NCBI RefSeq assembly: GCF_000934745.1
Contig: NZ_JYNO01000010.1
Span: 1-64,000, forward strand
Length of the DNA: 64,000 nucleotides
Source of the DNA: Desulfonatronum thioautotrophicum
GTDB lineage: Bacteria; Desulfobacterota; Desulfovibrionia; Desulfovibrionales; Desulfonatronaceae
Direction: 5' to 3'
Shown here: positions 6,505 to 15,410 of the stretch, piece after piece
Numbering within the stretch: position 1 is the stretch's first letter
Layout of the letters: the number at the start of each line of letters is the position of its first letter
The notes under the pieces: generated by a model
The model's database searches: none
What the model was told of the DNA's origin: nothing
The model's input: only the letters and a program-made list of their open reading frames with translations
Program-made: the position numbers and the translations under genes

Positions 6505-7701
6505 TTGAAAGCTCTTTTTGTTTCAACCAAGTGCCTGCTGGACCAGCGCAGTGGTGCAGCCCTGTCAGTACGCACACTTTTGGAAGCCCTTGCGGCGGCA
6601 GGCTGGGAATGTCATTCTGTGACAGCCTCCCTATGCGATGGCAGGGCCGAATATCCCAAGGAGCGGATATTCGGCCCTGAGGGGGCCAAGCCGGAACATC
6701 AAGGCAAAAATATCGTTCTTGATTATCGCGGTATACGTCACAACATCCTGCACACAAGAAGCACGGTGGGAGCAAATCTAACCCAGCAGGAGGCAAATAC
6801 CCTTGCTACAATCCTGCTGAAAGTTCTCCAGAAAAAATCCTTTGATCTTGTTGTTACGTACGGCAGCTCGCCGCTGAGCAGAGATTTACAGGACATCGCC
6901 CGCAACCATGCGGGAAAAATGGTGTTTTACCTGGCAAACGATTCCTACCATGAACCAGACCTGTTTTCATCCATGGACGCTATAGTATGTCCAAGCATGT
7001 TTCTCCGAGACCTGTACAAAGACAGGCTGGGCATAAACCCTGTTTCTCTTCGAAGTATAATAAGCGAGCAATTCATCTTGTCCGATATTGATCAGAGCTA
7101 TACAGGCCGGGATATTATGCGCCGGATTGGGTTTGTAACCTACATTAACCCTTCTCCGGCCAAAGGAGGAACGCTGTTTTTGCGACTCGTGAGTATGGCT
7201 TATCAATATCGCCCGGACATCACGTTTCTGGTTCTGGAAGGCCGGATGTCCAGGTCCCAATGGGTTAAGGAATCCCGTATTGATCCTGGAGGATTTGCCA
7301 ATGTTTTTTGGTTGCCCAATCAAAGTGATATGCGCCGGGTCTACCAGCGAACCAGTATTCTTCTCTTCCCGACATTTTGCAATGAAGCGGCCGGCCGGAC
7401 CGTAGCGGAAGCCCAGCTTAACGGCCTGCCCGTCATCGCCAGTGACAGAGGTGGGGTGCCCGAGCAGTTGAATGGAGGCGGGATTTGTTTGCCCAATCCT
7501 CCGGGATGCAATGACGATTTCAGCGTAATGCCCACCGAGGAACACGTCAGATCCTGGCTTGATGCTCTAAGCGGACTACTCAACAATCCGGATGAATATG
7601 ACAGTGCCTGTACCCTGGCTCTGGAGGCATCCAGGCCGTTTCAGCCGGACAATTCACGCCAGGCTGCCGTGGATTTCTATTCCAGTCTTTTTGCAATGTA
7701 A
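6505..7701 (+). CDS. GT4-family glycosyltransferase
   Basis: The 398-residue protein has the GT-B two-domain form. The N-terminal domain starts MKALFVSTKCLLDQRSGAAL, where family members hold the acceptor-side glycine loop. The C-terminal domain contains FPTFCNEAAGRTVAEAQLNG and LPVIASDRGGVPEQL, the GT4 nucleotide-sugar-binding E-x7-E region. The start is a TTG at 6505, 12 bases after the small gene. It should transfer a sugar from an NDP-sugar to a surface glycan or protein; the acceptor is unknown. It is oriented opposite to the large minus-strand secretion/glycan block downstream. Confidence 0.82.
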   Translation: MKALFVSTKCLLDQRSGAALSVRTLLEALAAAGWECHSVTASLCDGRAEYPKERIFGPEGAKPEHQGKNIVLDYRGIRHNILHTRSTVGANLTQQEANTLATILLKVLQKKSFDLVVTYGSSPLSRDLQDIARNHAGKMVFYLANDSYHEPDLFSSMDAIVCPSMFLRDLYKDRLGINPVSLRSIISEQFILSDIDQSYTGRDIMRRIGFVTYINPSPAKGGTLFLRLVSMAYQYRPDITFLVLEGRMSRSQWVKESRIDPGGFANVFWLPNQSDMRRVYQRTSILLFPTFCNEAAGRTVAEAQLNGLPVIASDRGGVPEQLNGGGICLPNPPGCNDDFSVMPTEEHVRSWLDALSGLLNNPDEYDSACTLALEASRPFQPDNSRQAAVDFYSSLFAM

Positions 7702-7735
7702 CGGAGGGCTGGTTCAGAACTGGTTGAAACTTTTT

Positions 7736-8090
7736 AGTAGAGCATTTCAACTAAAAGCTTACTCATGAAAAAAGCGAACATATTGAAATCAAAATTTTTA
7801 CCTTATCAAAAAAAATGGTAACTACTCAGCACAAAGAAATGACGTTCTCGGGGTCGGGGTCGGGGTCGGCGCTTCGCTATCGGGGTCAAAAACGCTGGGA
7901 AGCGTTCAAATTTTTCCTGTTCCGATTCCGATAGCGCCCCCGACTTCGATTGCCGGAGTAAAGGTGGACACAAAATGTGCTGAGTAGTTCAAAGAAATAC
8001 AAACAAGCGATGGCAAAAAACATTATATTTCATTGTTCATATCTCTATCTCATATCCATGAGTACGGGTTAGGTGAAATGCTCTAAGAAT
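7736..8090. repeat. Nested inverted-repeat noncoding element
   Basis: Outer imperfect arms read TAGAGCATTTCAACTAA (from 7736) and, on the minus strand from 8090, TAGAGCATTTCACCTAA, each followed by TACTCATG nearby. Inside lie inverted copies of AACTACTCAGCACA (about 7822 and 7990). The centre is an imperfect palindrome with repeated GGGGTC and GCTATCGG/CCGATAGC. No frame in 7702-8099 looks coding. It occupies the place where an ATPase gene would be expected after the permease. Confidence 0.55.
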
Positions 8091-8099
8091 TTCCCTTCG

Positions 8100-8930
8100 C
8101 TATAATACGTCGGCGAAGCCGTTGCGAGTCTTCTGGAACCACCAGTATCCGGCCCATGTAATGACCAAGCCGGCTAGAAGACTTGCCAACAGGCCGACCC
8201 CGCCAGGCAGTGTTCCAAACAGCAGGACGTCGCGGCTCTGCTCGATTATGTAGGCCAATGGATTGAGCGCCAAAAAATCACGATATGGGGGGGGGATGCT
8301 GCTTAAAGGAAAAAAGACTCCGGAAGCGAAAAGCAGAATGGTGGTGAAGACGTTGGTGATCTGTCCGATGTCGCGGATGAAGACGCCAAGGGAGGACAGC
8401 AGCCAGGCAAGGCCGAGGGTCGTAAATATGAGCGGCAAAAACACAATGGGAAAAAGAAGTGCCGTCCATGATATTTGGTGGCTTAAAAGCAACATGGCCA
8501 GAAAAAGCACCAGCAAGCTTAAGGCAATATGAAATAGAGCCGAGCCCAGCATGACAAAAGGGAGAATCTCCAGGGGAAAGACAACTTTTTTCACATAGTT
8601 GACGTTGGAGATAATGAGTCCTGGCGATCTGTTGATGCAATCAGCAAAAAAACCATGGATGAGCAGCCCGACAAACAGGATGACGGCAAAGTCCGTACGT
8701 GTCTCATTTTCACTCAAACCCCAACGCGCATTGAATATCAGGGTAAAGAAGAGAGTATAGACAATAAGCATGAGCAACGGGATCAAAAAAGACCACGTGA
8801 TACCCATCAGGGAGCCCCGGTAGCGCATGGCGATGTCACGTCTGGTCAATTCCAGGATGAGGTGTCGGTGACGGAAAGCGGTCTGAAGTGGTGCTGTGAA
8901 GGAGGTATCGGGTGTGACGTAATGATGCAT
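8100..8930 (-). CDS. ABC-2 type polysaccharide export permease
   Basis: From the ATG at 8930 the protein starts MHHYVTPDTSF and has LILELTRRDIAMRYRGSLMG, the cytoplasmic N-terminus typical of Wzm/TagG/KpsM permeases, followed by about six membrane segments and a C-terminal AYIIEQSRDVLLFG. Such permeases export O-antigen, teichoic acid or capsule with a Wzt-type ATPase. That ATPase gene is normally adjacent but is not found on either side here, so the permease is an orphan in this window. A start at 9005 is possible but adds 25 atypical residues. Confidence 0.82.
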   Translation of the reverse strand: MHHYVTPDTSFTAPLQTAFRHRHLILELTRRDIAMRYRGSLMGITWSFLIPLLMLIVYTLFFTLIFNARWGLSENETRTDFAVILFVGLLIHGFFADCINRSPGLIISNVNYVKKVVFPLEILPFVMLGSALFHIALSLLVLFLAMLLLSHQISWTALLFPIVFLPLIFTTLGLAWLLSSLGVFIRDIGQITNVFTTILLFASGVFFPLSSIPPPYRDFLALNPLAYIIEQSRDVLLFGTLPGGVGLLASLLAGLVITWAGYWWFQKTRNGFADVL

Positions 8931-9082
8931 GGTGAAGTTACAGATGTCCTGTCGTACATTCGGTGGTACTGTCGGCCACGCTTTTGAGAGCGAACACTCA
9001 GTCAAGCGTGGTCGACAGTTTTGAGGTTCATGGCAAGTATGTGGTTGCAGTGATAGTAATGCGCGTGCAACTGCTGTTTTCC

Positions 9083-9343
9083 TTATACCTTGTCTGCCGA
9101 AGCTGCTTGTTCCAGACTCGTAGCAAAGTCGCGCAACAGCATTGCCGCGCCTTTTTGGCCACCCAGGGAGATGGACAACATTTCAGCGGTGGATAGCAAA
9201 AAGCCATTGAGAATTTCCGCCTGGTCATACCCATCCTGGAGAGCTTTACCGGTTGCTTCCAGTAGAGCTGGGGTAAACAAATCATGGGCCAGTTTTTCGC
9301 TGGCAGCCTGAATCTTTGCGTCGGAAATGATTTTTTCGGTCAT
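9083..9343 (-). CDS. Small helical protein downstream of the secreted protease gene
   Basis: The 86-residue product is almost entirely helical in appearance, with LAHDLFTPALLEATGKAL and a less polar AEILNGFLLSTAEMLSISLG followed by GQKGAAMLLRDFATSLEQAA. It follows the subtilase gene by 35 bases and has GGAG upstream of its ATG. It has no signal peptide or cysteines. I do not recognise the family. Position suggests a chaperone, inhibitor or escort for the type I secretion substrate, but nothing in the sequence proves that. Confidence 0.6.
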   Translation of the reverse strand: MTEKIISDAKIQAASEKLAHDLFTPALLEATGKALQDGYDQAEILNGFLLSTAEMLSISLGGQKGAAMLLRDFATSLEQAASADKV

Positions 9344-9378
9344 AAGAATTTTTGCTCCGTATTGTTGAAGATTGTGGC

Positions 9379-11646
9379 TTATGACGCCAGGAATGCGGTA
9401 CGAGATTCGTCGATACCGAGCATGAGGTAATGATCTAGTGGGTTGATCCCGGCCAGGGCGACATCTTCATACACATCAAGGTATGTTCTGGTCGAGAAAA
9501 AAAATGAAGAATCCCGTCCTTCAAGCCAGCCCCAGTTTTGGTAATGGTCATGTGCCGTCACCGAGCCCTGCCGCACCGCTTGGGCGACATCCGGATTGTA
9601 TTCCAGGTAGTACGAGGTGTTGAACAATGGATGCGGGTCGCGACCTTCAAATCGTCCCCATTGCAGATAGTGGTCCTTAACGGACACAAGTCCCTTTTCC
9701 ACGGCGGTTTTTACGTCGAAATTCTGTTCCAGATAATAACCCAGATCCAGTCCGTAAGTGGTTATTCCACCCGGAGGTGCAAGCATCGTCACGGCATTAT
9801 TCCCGAAGAGTACGAGTGTAATGTCATATAGCTCATCACTAAAGTCCGTGCCGTTGACGATGGCCTGATACCGGTTTCCGGATATTTGAATCCCGTCTGG
9901 GGCGTGATGGGTATAAGAAACTATGTCGAAGCCGACCCCTCCGTAGATGCTGTTATTGCCAAACCCACTGAATATCACATCGTTGCCGCGACCGGTCATG
10001 ACGATGTTGTCCTGGGAATTGACAACGATGGTGTCGTTGGCATCACCTGTGGCAATTCTTTGGATGACGGCAGGATTGGTGATAATGCCGATGGAATTGT
10101 TGAAGGCCGTCTCTCCGGTTATGAGGTTGATCATTGTTTCGCCGGTGAACGGCGCGGTGTTGATAAAGGAGTAGCCTTCCGTGTCCATAACCAGTGGACC
10201 GGTTATGTCGAGCACCGCGTCCGTGATGATGTGCGCCTTGGGCGCGTCGCAGCCCAGGGCTGTGAAGCCGATTTCGTTGATCCGTCCGGTCGGCCCGGTG
10301 TTGGTAATTTCCAGGGTCCAGGTTCCTGCGGCGTCCTCGCCCAGGAATTGGACGCTGGAGAGTTCGAAAATCAGGTCCTCGGTTTCCAACAGGGCCTCGC
10401 TGATCAGGGTGGAGCGGGTTCCGGAGGGGGAGATCAGGTCGATGCGCAGGTACTCCAGGGAGACGACGTCCATGCTCACGGCCAACAGGACGTGTTCCAG
10501 GGAGAAATTTTCCGCGACGTTGAAGGAGTGGGAGAGCGTGGCGCCCAAGGCGCGGCCGGCAAGGGCGGTCAGATCGCTTTGCAGTTCCAGTTGATTGTGC
10601 GCGGTGCTTTGTTTGTGCCACGTCTCGGCCAGACGCACCGCAGCCAGGGCGTCCACCACGCCGAAGCCGAAGGCGTCGGAAAAGGTCAGGCCGCCCAGGT
10701 TCCAGTTCCCGGCCCCGTTGGTCCGGGCCTGCATGAAGGGCGTCTCCCGGGCGCTGTAAGCCAGGATTTCCTGGACGTCGCGAAAGCCCAGGTCCGGATT
10801 GGCCTCCAGCATCAGGGCCACGATGCCGGCGGTCACCGGCGAGGCGGCGGAGGTGCCGCCGAAGTCCGTGTAGGCCGCGTCGTAAATATACCCGTCCGGG
10901 GGTAGGCGGTCCGTGGTCAGGGTGCCTTCGCCGGGAGCGGCCACCAGAACGTTGGCCCCGGGCAGGGAGTGGCCTTCGCCGGAATAGATGGACCCATCCT
11001 CGGCCAGATTGGCCACGGCAATGGTGTAGGGATGGTTCTGGAAATTCTTGAGGTTGGAGTTGAACATCGTCGGCAGGTCCGTCTCATCGTCCAAGGTTTC
11101 GTTGCCCGCGGAAAAAACGATGATCGTGCCCAGCCCGCCGCGACCCTCGCGGGCCGCAGTGTCCAGATTGGCGAAGGCCTGCTGCAATGTGTTGTCGAAC
11201 CAGGTGTCTTCCAGGGGGCCAAAACCCCAGCTGTTGTTCATTACATCATGGTTTACAGCCTGGGAAAAAGCCCGGGTGACCTGCGTCAGAAAGGCTTCCT
11301 CCGGCACGTCGTCGCCAAATTCCATCCGACCCAGCACCAGGCCGGCGTCCGGGGCCACGCCGACAACGCCCAGGTCGTTGATCGGCGCGGCGATCAGCCC
11401 TGCCACGGCCGTGCCGTGATTCTCCCTCTCCGCCTGCGCCCGGCCGTCCGGAGTCATGGTGGCCAGGTCAACATGGCTCACAACATTGGCGGCCAGGTCC
11501 GGATGATCCACCTGAAATCCGTCATCTGCAACGAACACGGTCACCCCCTTGCCCGTATAGTCCGGCCAGACGGGAAAGGCTCTGACGTTCCAGGGGGAGG
11601 AGGGGTGAAGCTGCCACTGGTAAGGGAAGAGGGGGTCGTTTATCAC
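9379..11646 (-). CDS. Subtilase (S8) with P-domain and C-terminal type I secretion repeats
   Basis: The 755-residue protein has the full S8 triad: Asp41 (VADDGFQVDHPDL), His77 (NHGTAVAG) and Ser266 (GGTSAASP), plus the oxyanion Asn in SAGN. A P-domain-like beta sandwich follows (about residues 355-465, with AGTWTLEITNTGPTGRINEI). Then come an RTX-like stretch (TGRGNDVIFSGFGNNSIYGG) and three HYLxxG-x-EGR-type repeats, for example NPDVAQAVRQGS and HYQNWGWLEGRD. There is no signal peptide or propeptide, as expected for a type I secretion substrate. It starts at GTG with AGAGG upstream. The exporter genes lie just upstream, so it is probably their cargo. Confidence 0.88.
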   Translation of the reverse strand: MINDPLFPYQWQLHPSSPWNVRAFPVWPDYTGKGVTVFVADDGFQVDHPDLAANVVSHVDLATMTPDGRAQAERENHGTAVAGLIAAPINDLGVVGVAPDAGLVLGRMEFGDDVPEEAFLTQVTRAFSQAVNHDVMNNSWGFGPLEDTWFDNTLQQAFANLDTAAREGRGGLGTIIVFSAGNETLDDETDLPTMFNSNLKNFQNHPYTIAVANLAEDGSIYSGEGHSLPGANVLVAAPGEGTLTTDRLPPDGYIYDAAYTDFGGTSAASPVTAGIVALMLEANPDLGFRDVQEILAYSARETPFMQARTNGAGNWNLGGLTFSDAFGFGVVDALAAVRLAETWHKQSTAHNQLELQSDLTALAGRALGATLSHSFNVAENFSLEHVLLAVSMDVVSLEYLRIDLISPSGTRSTLISEALLETEDLIFELSSVQFLGEDAAGTWTLEITNTGPTGRINEIGFTALGCDAPKAHIITDAVLDITGPLVMDTEGYSFINTAPFTGETMINLITGETAFNNSIGIITNPAVIQRIATGDANDTIVVNSQDNIVMTGRGNDVIFSGFGNNSIYGGVGFDIVSYTHHAPDGIQISGNRYQAIVNGTDFSDELYDITLVLFGNNAVTMLAPPGGITTYGLDLGYYLEQNFDVKTAVEKGLVSVKDHYLQWGRFEGRDPHPLFNTSYYLEYNPDVAQAVRQGSVTAHDHYQNWGWLEGRDSSFFFSTRTYLDVYEDVALAGINPLDHYLMLGIDESRTAFLAS

Positions 11647-11672
11647 TTTGGCCTCTTATGGGTTTGTGGGGT
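11645..11672. repeat. G/T-rich intergenic tract
   Basis: A run of degenerate GGGTTTGTG-like units lies just ahead of the protease gene on the plus strand. Related tracts occur at 12028-12055, 17141-17176, 17583-17652 and 18149-18180, all in gaps of the same operon. Confidence 0.5.
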
Positions 11673-11710
11673 TTGTTCGAGACTCTCTGTGCTGAAATGT
11701 TTTAAGAATT

Positions 11711-12025
11711 TTACCACAGAGGGGCACCCTGGTTGACTGCAAACCGGGTCAACAGGGCAGGCGAGAGGGCTTTGCCGTTCAGGTGAAGAATGCCTTGAGC
11801 ACGAGGGATACAGACACCTGCCAGCATGGCTCCCGTCATCCACTTGAGTGCCGCGATTTGTTTCTCAAGCCTGTGAATATCGTCCTTGGTGGCGAGGGTC
11901 GCTTCCAGAACCTCGGACAAAACCTGCTTCTGGGCCATGGCGTGCGCTTCCGCCTGTTCCTCGGATAGTCCGCCTTGCCGGAGTTTTTTCACGTAGGCGA
12001 GAGTGTCGAAGGTGACGCTGGACAT
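11711..12025 (-). pseudogene. DUF1640-like coiled-coil protein with frameshifted C-terminus
   Basis: The first 80 residues match DUF1640-like proteins: MSSVTFDTLAYVKKLRQGGL, an alanine-rich helix with ATKDDIHRLEKQIAALKWM, then the membrane segment start TGAMLAG. After that the frame reads CIPRAQGILHLNGK, unlike any family member. Shifting by one base gives VSVSLVLKAFFT and a stop at 11779, which restores the hydrophobic tail. A one-base indel near 11818 is therefore likely, either natural or a sequencing error. Such proteins are thought to be membrane-anchored coiled coils; their role is unknown. It lies between the adaptor and protease genes. Confidence 0.6.
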
Positions 12026-12027
12026 TT

Positions 12028-12136
12028 AGGTTTGTGAGGTTTTTGTGGGGTTTGTCTTGATATGTCATACTCGATTTCTTCCGTGAACTCAAGACGTCTA
12101 TTCAACCCCACAGACCCAAACAACCTGACAAACCCT
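12028..12136. repeat. Paired G/T-rich and C/A-rich intergenic tracts
   Basis: GGTTTGTGAGG-type units at 12028-12055 are followed by complementary ACCCCACAGACCC and CCTGACAAACCC units at 12098-12136, so the two halves could pair. It lies between the HlyD-type and DUF1640-like genes and may act as a mild terminator or processing site within the operon (inference). Confidence 0.4.
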
Positions 12137-13490
12137 ACTGCTCCCGCAACGCCTTGCGCAGGCCGGCGGTGACCGGTTCCATGAGATACTGGAGAACCGT
12201 GCGGGGGTGTGTTTTGATGTAGACTTCCACGGGCATGCCCGGGGTGAGCAAGGCCGGATCGTTGATGGCGGCGATCAGTGAGTCGCGGTCTATGGCGATT
12301 CGGGTTTCGAAGTACGGGAAGTTGCCGTGAGGGGTCTGGGTGGTCAGACGGTCAGCGGAGATATAGGTCAGCGTACCCTGTGCCCGGGGCGTGGTGCGCT
12401 GCTTGAATGCGGTGAGCACCAGTTCGGCCTGTTGACCGACATGCAGATCGCTGATCCGGTGTACGTCCACCTGGGCCTCTACGATCAGGGGCATGTCGCC
12501 GGGCACGATATCCATAAGCGGATCACGAGGAGCGATGACTCCTCCGGGGGTATGCACCTTGAGGCCGACCACGATGCCGTCGTCCGGAGCGGTGATTTCC
12601 AGGCGACGGGCTTGGTCGATGGTCGGGCGCCGGCGGTCTTCCAGCTCGAACAGGGAGTTTTGGACTTCGCCAAGTCTGGTCACGGCCTCTTGCATGTACT
12701 GGGTGTTCAGATCCTGGATGCGCAGCCGCAATTCGGCGATGCGCTCCCTAGTCTGGGCCCGTTCGCCGATGAGTTGCTCCTGGCGGGCGCGATGACCGTC
12801 CAGGGCGCGGGCAAGTTCCATAATGTGCGAGCGTTCCAGGTAGCGGCCCTCCATGAGAATGGTTTTGGATTCGATCTCCTCGGTCAGGGAGGCGATGATC
12901 CGCTCCACGGCCACGGCCTGCTCCTGCAGGCTGCTGATCAGGACCTGAAGCTGCTCGATCTGGGTCTGAAGCAGGCTGGTTTGGCTTTGCAGGGCCGAGC
13001 GACGGGCCTGGAAGATTTTTTCTTCGCCTTCCATGATGGCGGCTACGTTGAACTCGTTTCGGCGCTCCAACAGCTCCGAGGGCCAGGAAACCCGCGCGGC
13101 GCGATCCCGTTCAGCCTCCAGGCGGGCCTTGACCGCAAGGAGATGATCGCGTTGGCCTTGTTGGAGGTCGAAGGTCGCGCTGACCTGCTCTGCTTCCAGG
13201 CGGATCAGCACCTGACCGCGGCTGACTCGGTCGCCGTCACGAACCAGAATTTCCCGAACGATGCCGCCTTCCAGATGCTGCACGGTCCGGCGGTTGGAAT
13301 CCACCTTGACCTCGCCCTGGGCGATGACCGCCGCGCTGATGGTGGCAGTGGCCGCCCAGACGCCCAGTCCTCCGAAAAAAAGAAGAATGATCAGCAACCC
13401 CGCAAGGATGATTGGCCGGGTATTGTCGGATGGGGCTTTTGGTTCGGTATTGGGTTTCTTCGCTGTGGGGAGTGAGAGTTGTTTTTCCAT
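12135..13490 (-). CDS. HlyD/PrtE-type type I secretion periplasmic adaptor
   Basis: The 451-residue membrane fusion protein has one N-terminal membrane segment (IILAGLLIILLFFGGLGVWA, about residues 27-46). The lipoyl-like half motif RRTVQHLEGGIVREI comes next, then a long coiled coil (about residues 105-310), the second half motif APDDGIVVGLKVHTPGG and the beta-barrel region QQAELVLTAFKQR. This is the usual order for HlyD/PrtE adaptors linking an inner-membrane ABC exporter to TolC. It follows the first exporter gene by 33 bases. Confidence 0.92.
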   Translation of the reverse strand: MEKQLSLPTAKKPNTEPKAPSDNTRPIILAGLLIILLFFGGLGVWAATATISAAVIAQGEVKVDSNRRTVQHLEGGIVREILVRDGDRVSRGQVLIRLEAEQVSATFDLQQGQRDHLLAVKARLEAERDRAARVSWPSELLERRNEFNVAAIMEGEEKIFQARRSALQSQTSLLQTQIEQLQVLISSLQEQAVAVERIIASLTEEIESKTILMEGRYLERSHIMELARALDGHRARQEQLIGERAQTRERIAELRLRIQDLNTQYMQEAVTRLGEVQNSLFELEDRRRPTIDQARRLEITAPDDGIVVGLKVHTPGGVIAPRDPLMDIVPGDMPLIVEAQVDVHRISDLHVGQQAELVLTAFKQRTTPRAQGTLTYISADRLTTQTPHGNFPYFETRIAIDRDSLIAAINDPALLTPGMPVEVYIKTHPRTVLQYLMEPVTAGLRKALREQ

Positions 13491-13523
13491 GTGAGTCTAT
13501 TGAATTTTATAGGGTTATGGTGT

Positions 13524-15182
13524 TTATGGGGATATGATCCTTCCCTCTTCAAGCTGGATGACCATGTCGGCCATTTTGAGGATCCAAGGGCGGTGGGAGA
13601 TGAGCAGGATGAGGTTGTCGTTGGTTCTGGCCGCGGCGATGGCCTGGGCCAGGGCCTGGCGGCCCTCGTCGTCCAGGTTGGCGTCGGGCTCGTCCAGAAC
13701 CAGCAGCCGCGGGTTGCAGTACAAAGCCCGGGCCAGGGCGATGCGCTGGCGCTGCCCGGCGGAGAGGTTGGCGGCCCGCGGCGCGACAGGGGTATCGTAG
13801 CCCCGGGGTAGGCGGAGGATCAACTCGTGCGCTCCGGCGGCCTGGGCCGCGGCTACGACGGCTTCGGCGTTCTCGTCGCTCATCCGGCCGATGTTCTGGC
13901 CCACCGTGGCCGGGAGCAGTTCTACATCCTGGGGCAGATAGCCGATGAGCGAGGATCGCAACGTTTCGTCCAGGTTGGTCAGGTCGTGGCTGTCGAGTAG
14001 CAGTTCGCCGGACTCCGGAGGATGTAGACCCACCAGGGCCCCGGCCAGGGTTGTTTTTCCGGCCCCGCTGGGACCGACCAGGGCCATGATTCGGCCGGGC
14101 GGCAGGTCCAGGGAGAGGTTGGAGAGAATCGGGCGATCAAGGAGCCGAAGGTTCAGGTCATGGACGATCAGGCCCGGGGGAGATGCGGGAACGGAATCGA
14201 CCGAACCCAATGGCAGTTTATTGGATTTTAGTACAAGATGCCGATCCAGTGTGTCCTTGGCCTCCAAGCCCGGCAGAGCCTCGTTCAAACGTCCCGCGGC
14301 CAGGCGGGCTTCCTGAAACTGTCTCCAACCGGCCAGGATCAGGTCCAGAGGCTGGAGGGCCTTGCCCATCATGATGGATCCTACGATCATCACTCCGGCG
14401 GTGATCTCGTTGGCGATCACCAGCACCGCACCTACGCTGAGAATGATGGCCTGTAGTCCCATGCGCAGGGACTTGGTCATGGCCGCGCTGAGCCCGGTCC
14501 GGTTGTGGACCCTGGTTTCCATGGCCAGGTCGCGGCCCCCGCTGCGTTGCCAACGGGCCACAATGTCCGGAAGCATGCCCATGGCGTAAACGGCGTGCAC
14601 GTTGCGCTGGGCCGTGCGAAGAATGGTCGCCGCCTGGGAGGAGGACTCCGCGGCTTCACGGGCCGCCTTGCGGGTCAGGGATTCGTTGACGAACAGCAGC
14701 AGGAAAAGCACCGCGGCTCCGACCGTGGAGACCATGCCGATCACGGGGTGGAGCATGAAGGTCACGGCCAGATAGACTGGCAGCCAGGGCAGGTCGAAAA
14801 AGGCGAAAATGCCGGTGCCGCCGAGAAACGTCTTCACCGCGTTCAGGTCTGCGGCGCCGCGCTCGTAACTCGGTGTACCGGGAATCCCCTTGGGCGTGAA
14901 CATGGCCTTGATCACCGGATCGCCCATGCGCTGGTCCACCCGGTTGCCCAGCCGAACCAGGAGTCGGGAGCGCAGTCCCTCCAGAACGCCCATGATCGTA
15001 AGGGCCAGCAGAGCAGCCAGGGTTACGAAGATCAACGTGGCCTCGCTGCGTCCGGTAAGCACCCGATCGAAAATTTGGAGCATGTGCAACGGCACGGCCA
15101 GACTGAGCACGTTGATGAACAGGCTGAAAAAGAAGGCCGTGGCGTAGAGCGGGATGAGGGATTTGGGGATGAAGCGGAACAT
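13524..15182 (-). CDS. Type I secretion permease/ATPase (PrtD family), first of two
   Basis: The 552-residue half-transporter has about six membrane segments in its first 300 residues, then a nucleotide-binding domain with Walker A GPSGAGKTT, signature LSAGQRQRIALARAL, Walker B LLVLDEPDANLD and the H-loop LLISHRPW. All ATPase elements are near consensus. It lacks the N-terminal C39-like domain of HlyB and so belongs to the PrtD/AprD type that exports RTX-like proteases. Immediately upstream is a second exporter of the same family, separated by a MITE-like element. Confidence 0.92.
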   Translation of the reverse strand: MFRFIPKSLIPLYATAFFFSLFINVLSLAVPLHMLQIFDRVLTGRSEATLIFVTLAALLALTIMGVLEGLRSRLLVRLGNRVDQRMGDPVIKAMFTPKGIPGTPSYERGAADLNAVKTFLGGTGIFAFFDLPWLPVYLAVTFMLHPVIGMVSTVGAAVLFLLLFVNESLTRKAAREAAESSSQAATILRTAQRNVHAVYAMGMLPDIVARWQRSGGRDLAMETRVHNRTGLSAAMTKSLRMGLQAIILSVGAVLVIANEITAGVMIVGSIMMGKALQPLDLILAGWRQFQEARLAAGRLNEALPGLEAKDTLDRHLVLKSNKLPLGSVDSVPASPPGLIVHDLNLRLLDRPILSNLSLDLPPGRIMALVGPSGAGKTTLAGALVGLHPPESGELLLDSHDLTNLDETLRSSLIGYLPQDVELLPATVGQNIGRMSDENAEAVVAAAQAAGAHELILRLPRGYDTPVAPRAANLSAGQRQRIALARALYCNPRLLVLDEPDANLDDEGRQALAQAIAAARTNDNLILLISHRPWILKMADMVIQLEEGRIISP

Positions 15183-15252
15183 TTTTAATGGTTTCTCGGT
15201 TCAGTGGCTCACGGTTCAGCGGTTGTGACAGGATTGTGGGTCAAGGCTTACC

Positions 15253-15374
15253 AGTCCGTTGAAAAACTCCCAATTGCTGCGTCGCTGCAAAAAGTTCAAA
15301 CTTTCACGTATGAATAAGTACGCTTAGACCTTGAACTTTTTTTGCTCCTTGCACTTGGGGTTTTTGAACGGACT
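15253..15374. repeat. MITE-like hairpin element, copy 1
   Basis: Imperfect terminal arms of about 22 bases (AGTCCGTTGAAAAACTCCCA and the complement of TTGGGGTTTTTGAACGGACT) surround an inner inverted repeat GCAAAAAGTTCAA/TTGAACTTTTTTTGC, so nearly all 122 bases fold into one hairpin. A related copy lies at 54199-54319, and both are followed by TTTTTCAACACTCAG. It has no coding capacity. It sits between the two exporter genes and may reduce readthrough from one to the other. Confidence 0.7.
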
Positions 15375-15410
15375 GTTGGATAAGGACTTTTTCAACACTC
15401 AGTTACCGGA

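Noticed and set aside
7722-7765. Possible terminator after the GT4 gene (GTTGAAA and TTTCAAC)
   Set aside because: The stem is A+T-rich with a long loop and no following T-run; it is better explained as part of the nested inverted repeat.
9886-10905. 339-codon open frame on the plus strand
   Set aside because: It is antisense to the subtilase gene, whose catalytic motifs, domains and ribosome site are clear; its own translation has no recognisable motif.
12327-13475. 382-codon plus-strand frame
   Set aside because: Antisense to the HlyD-type adaptor, which shows complete family structure.
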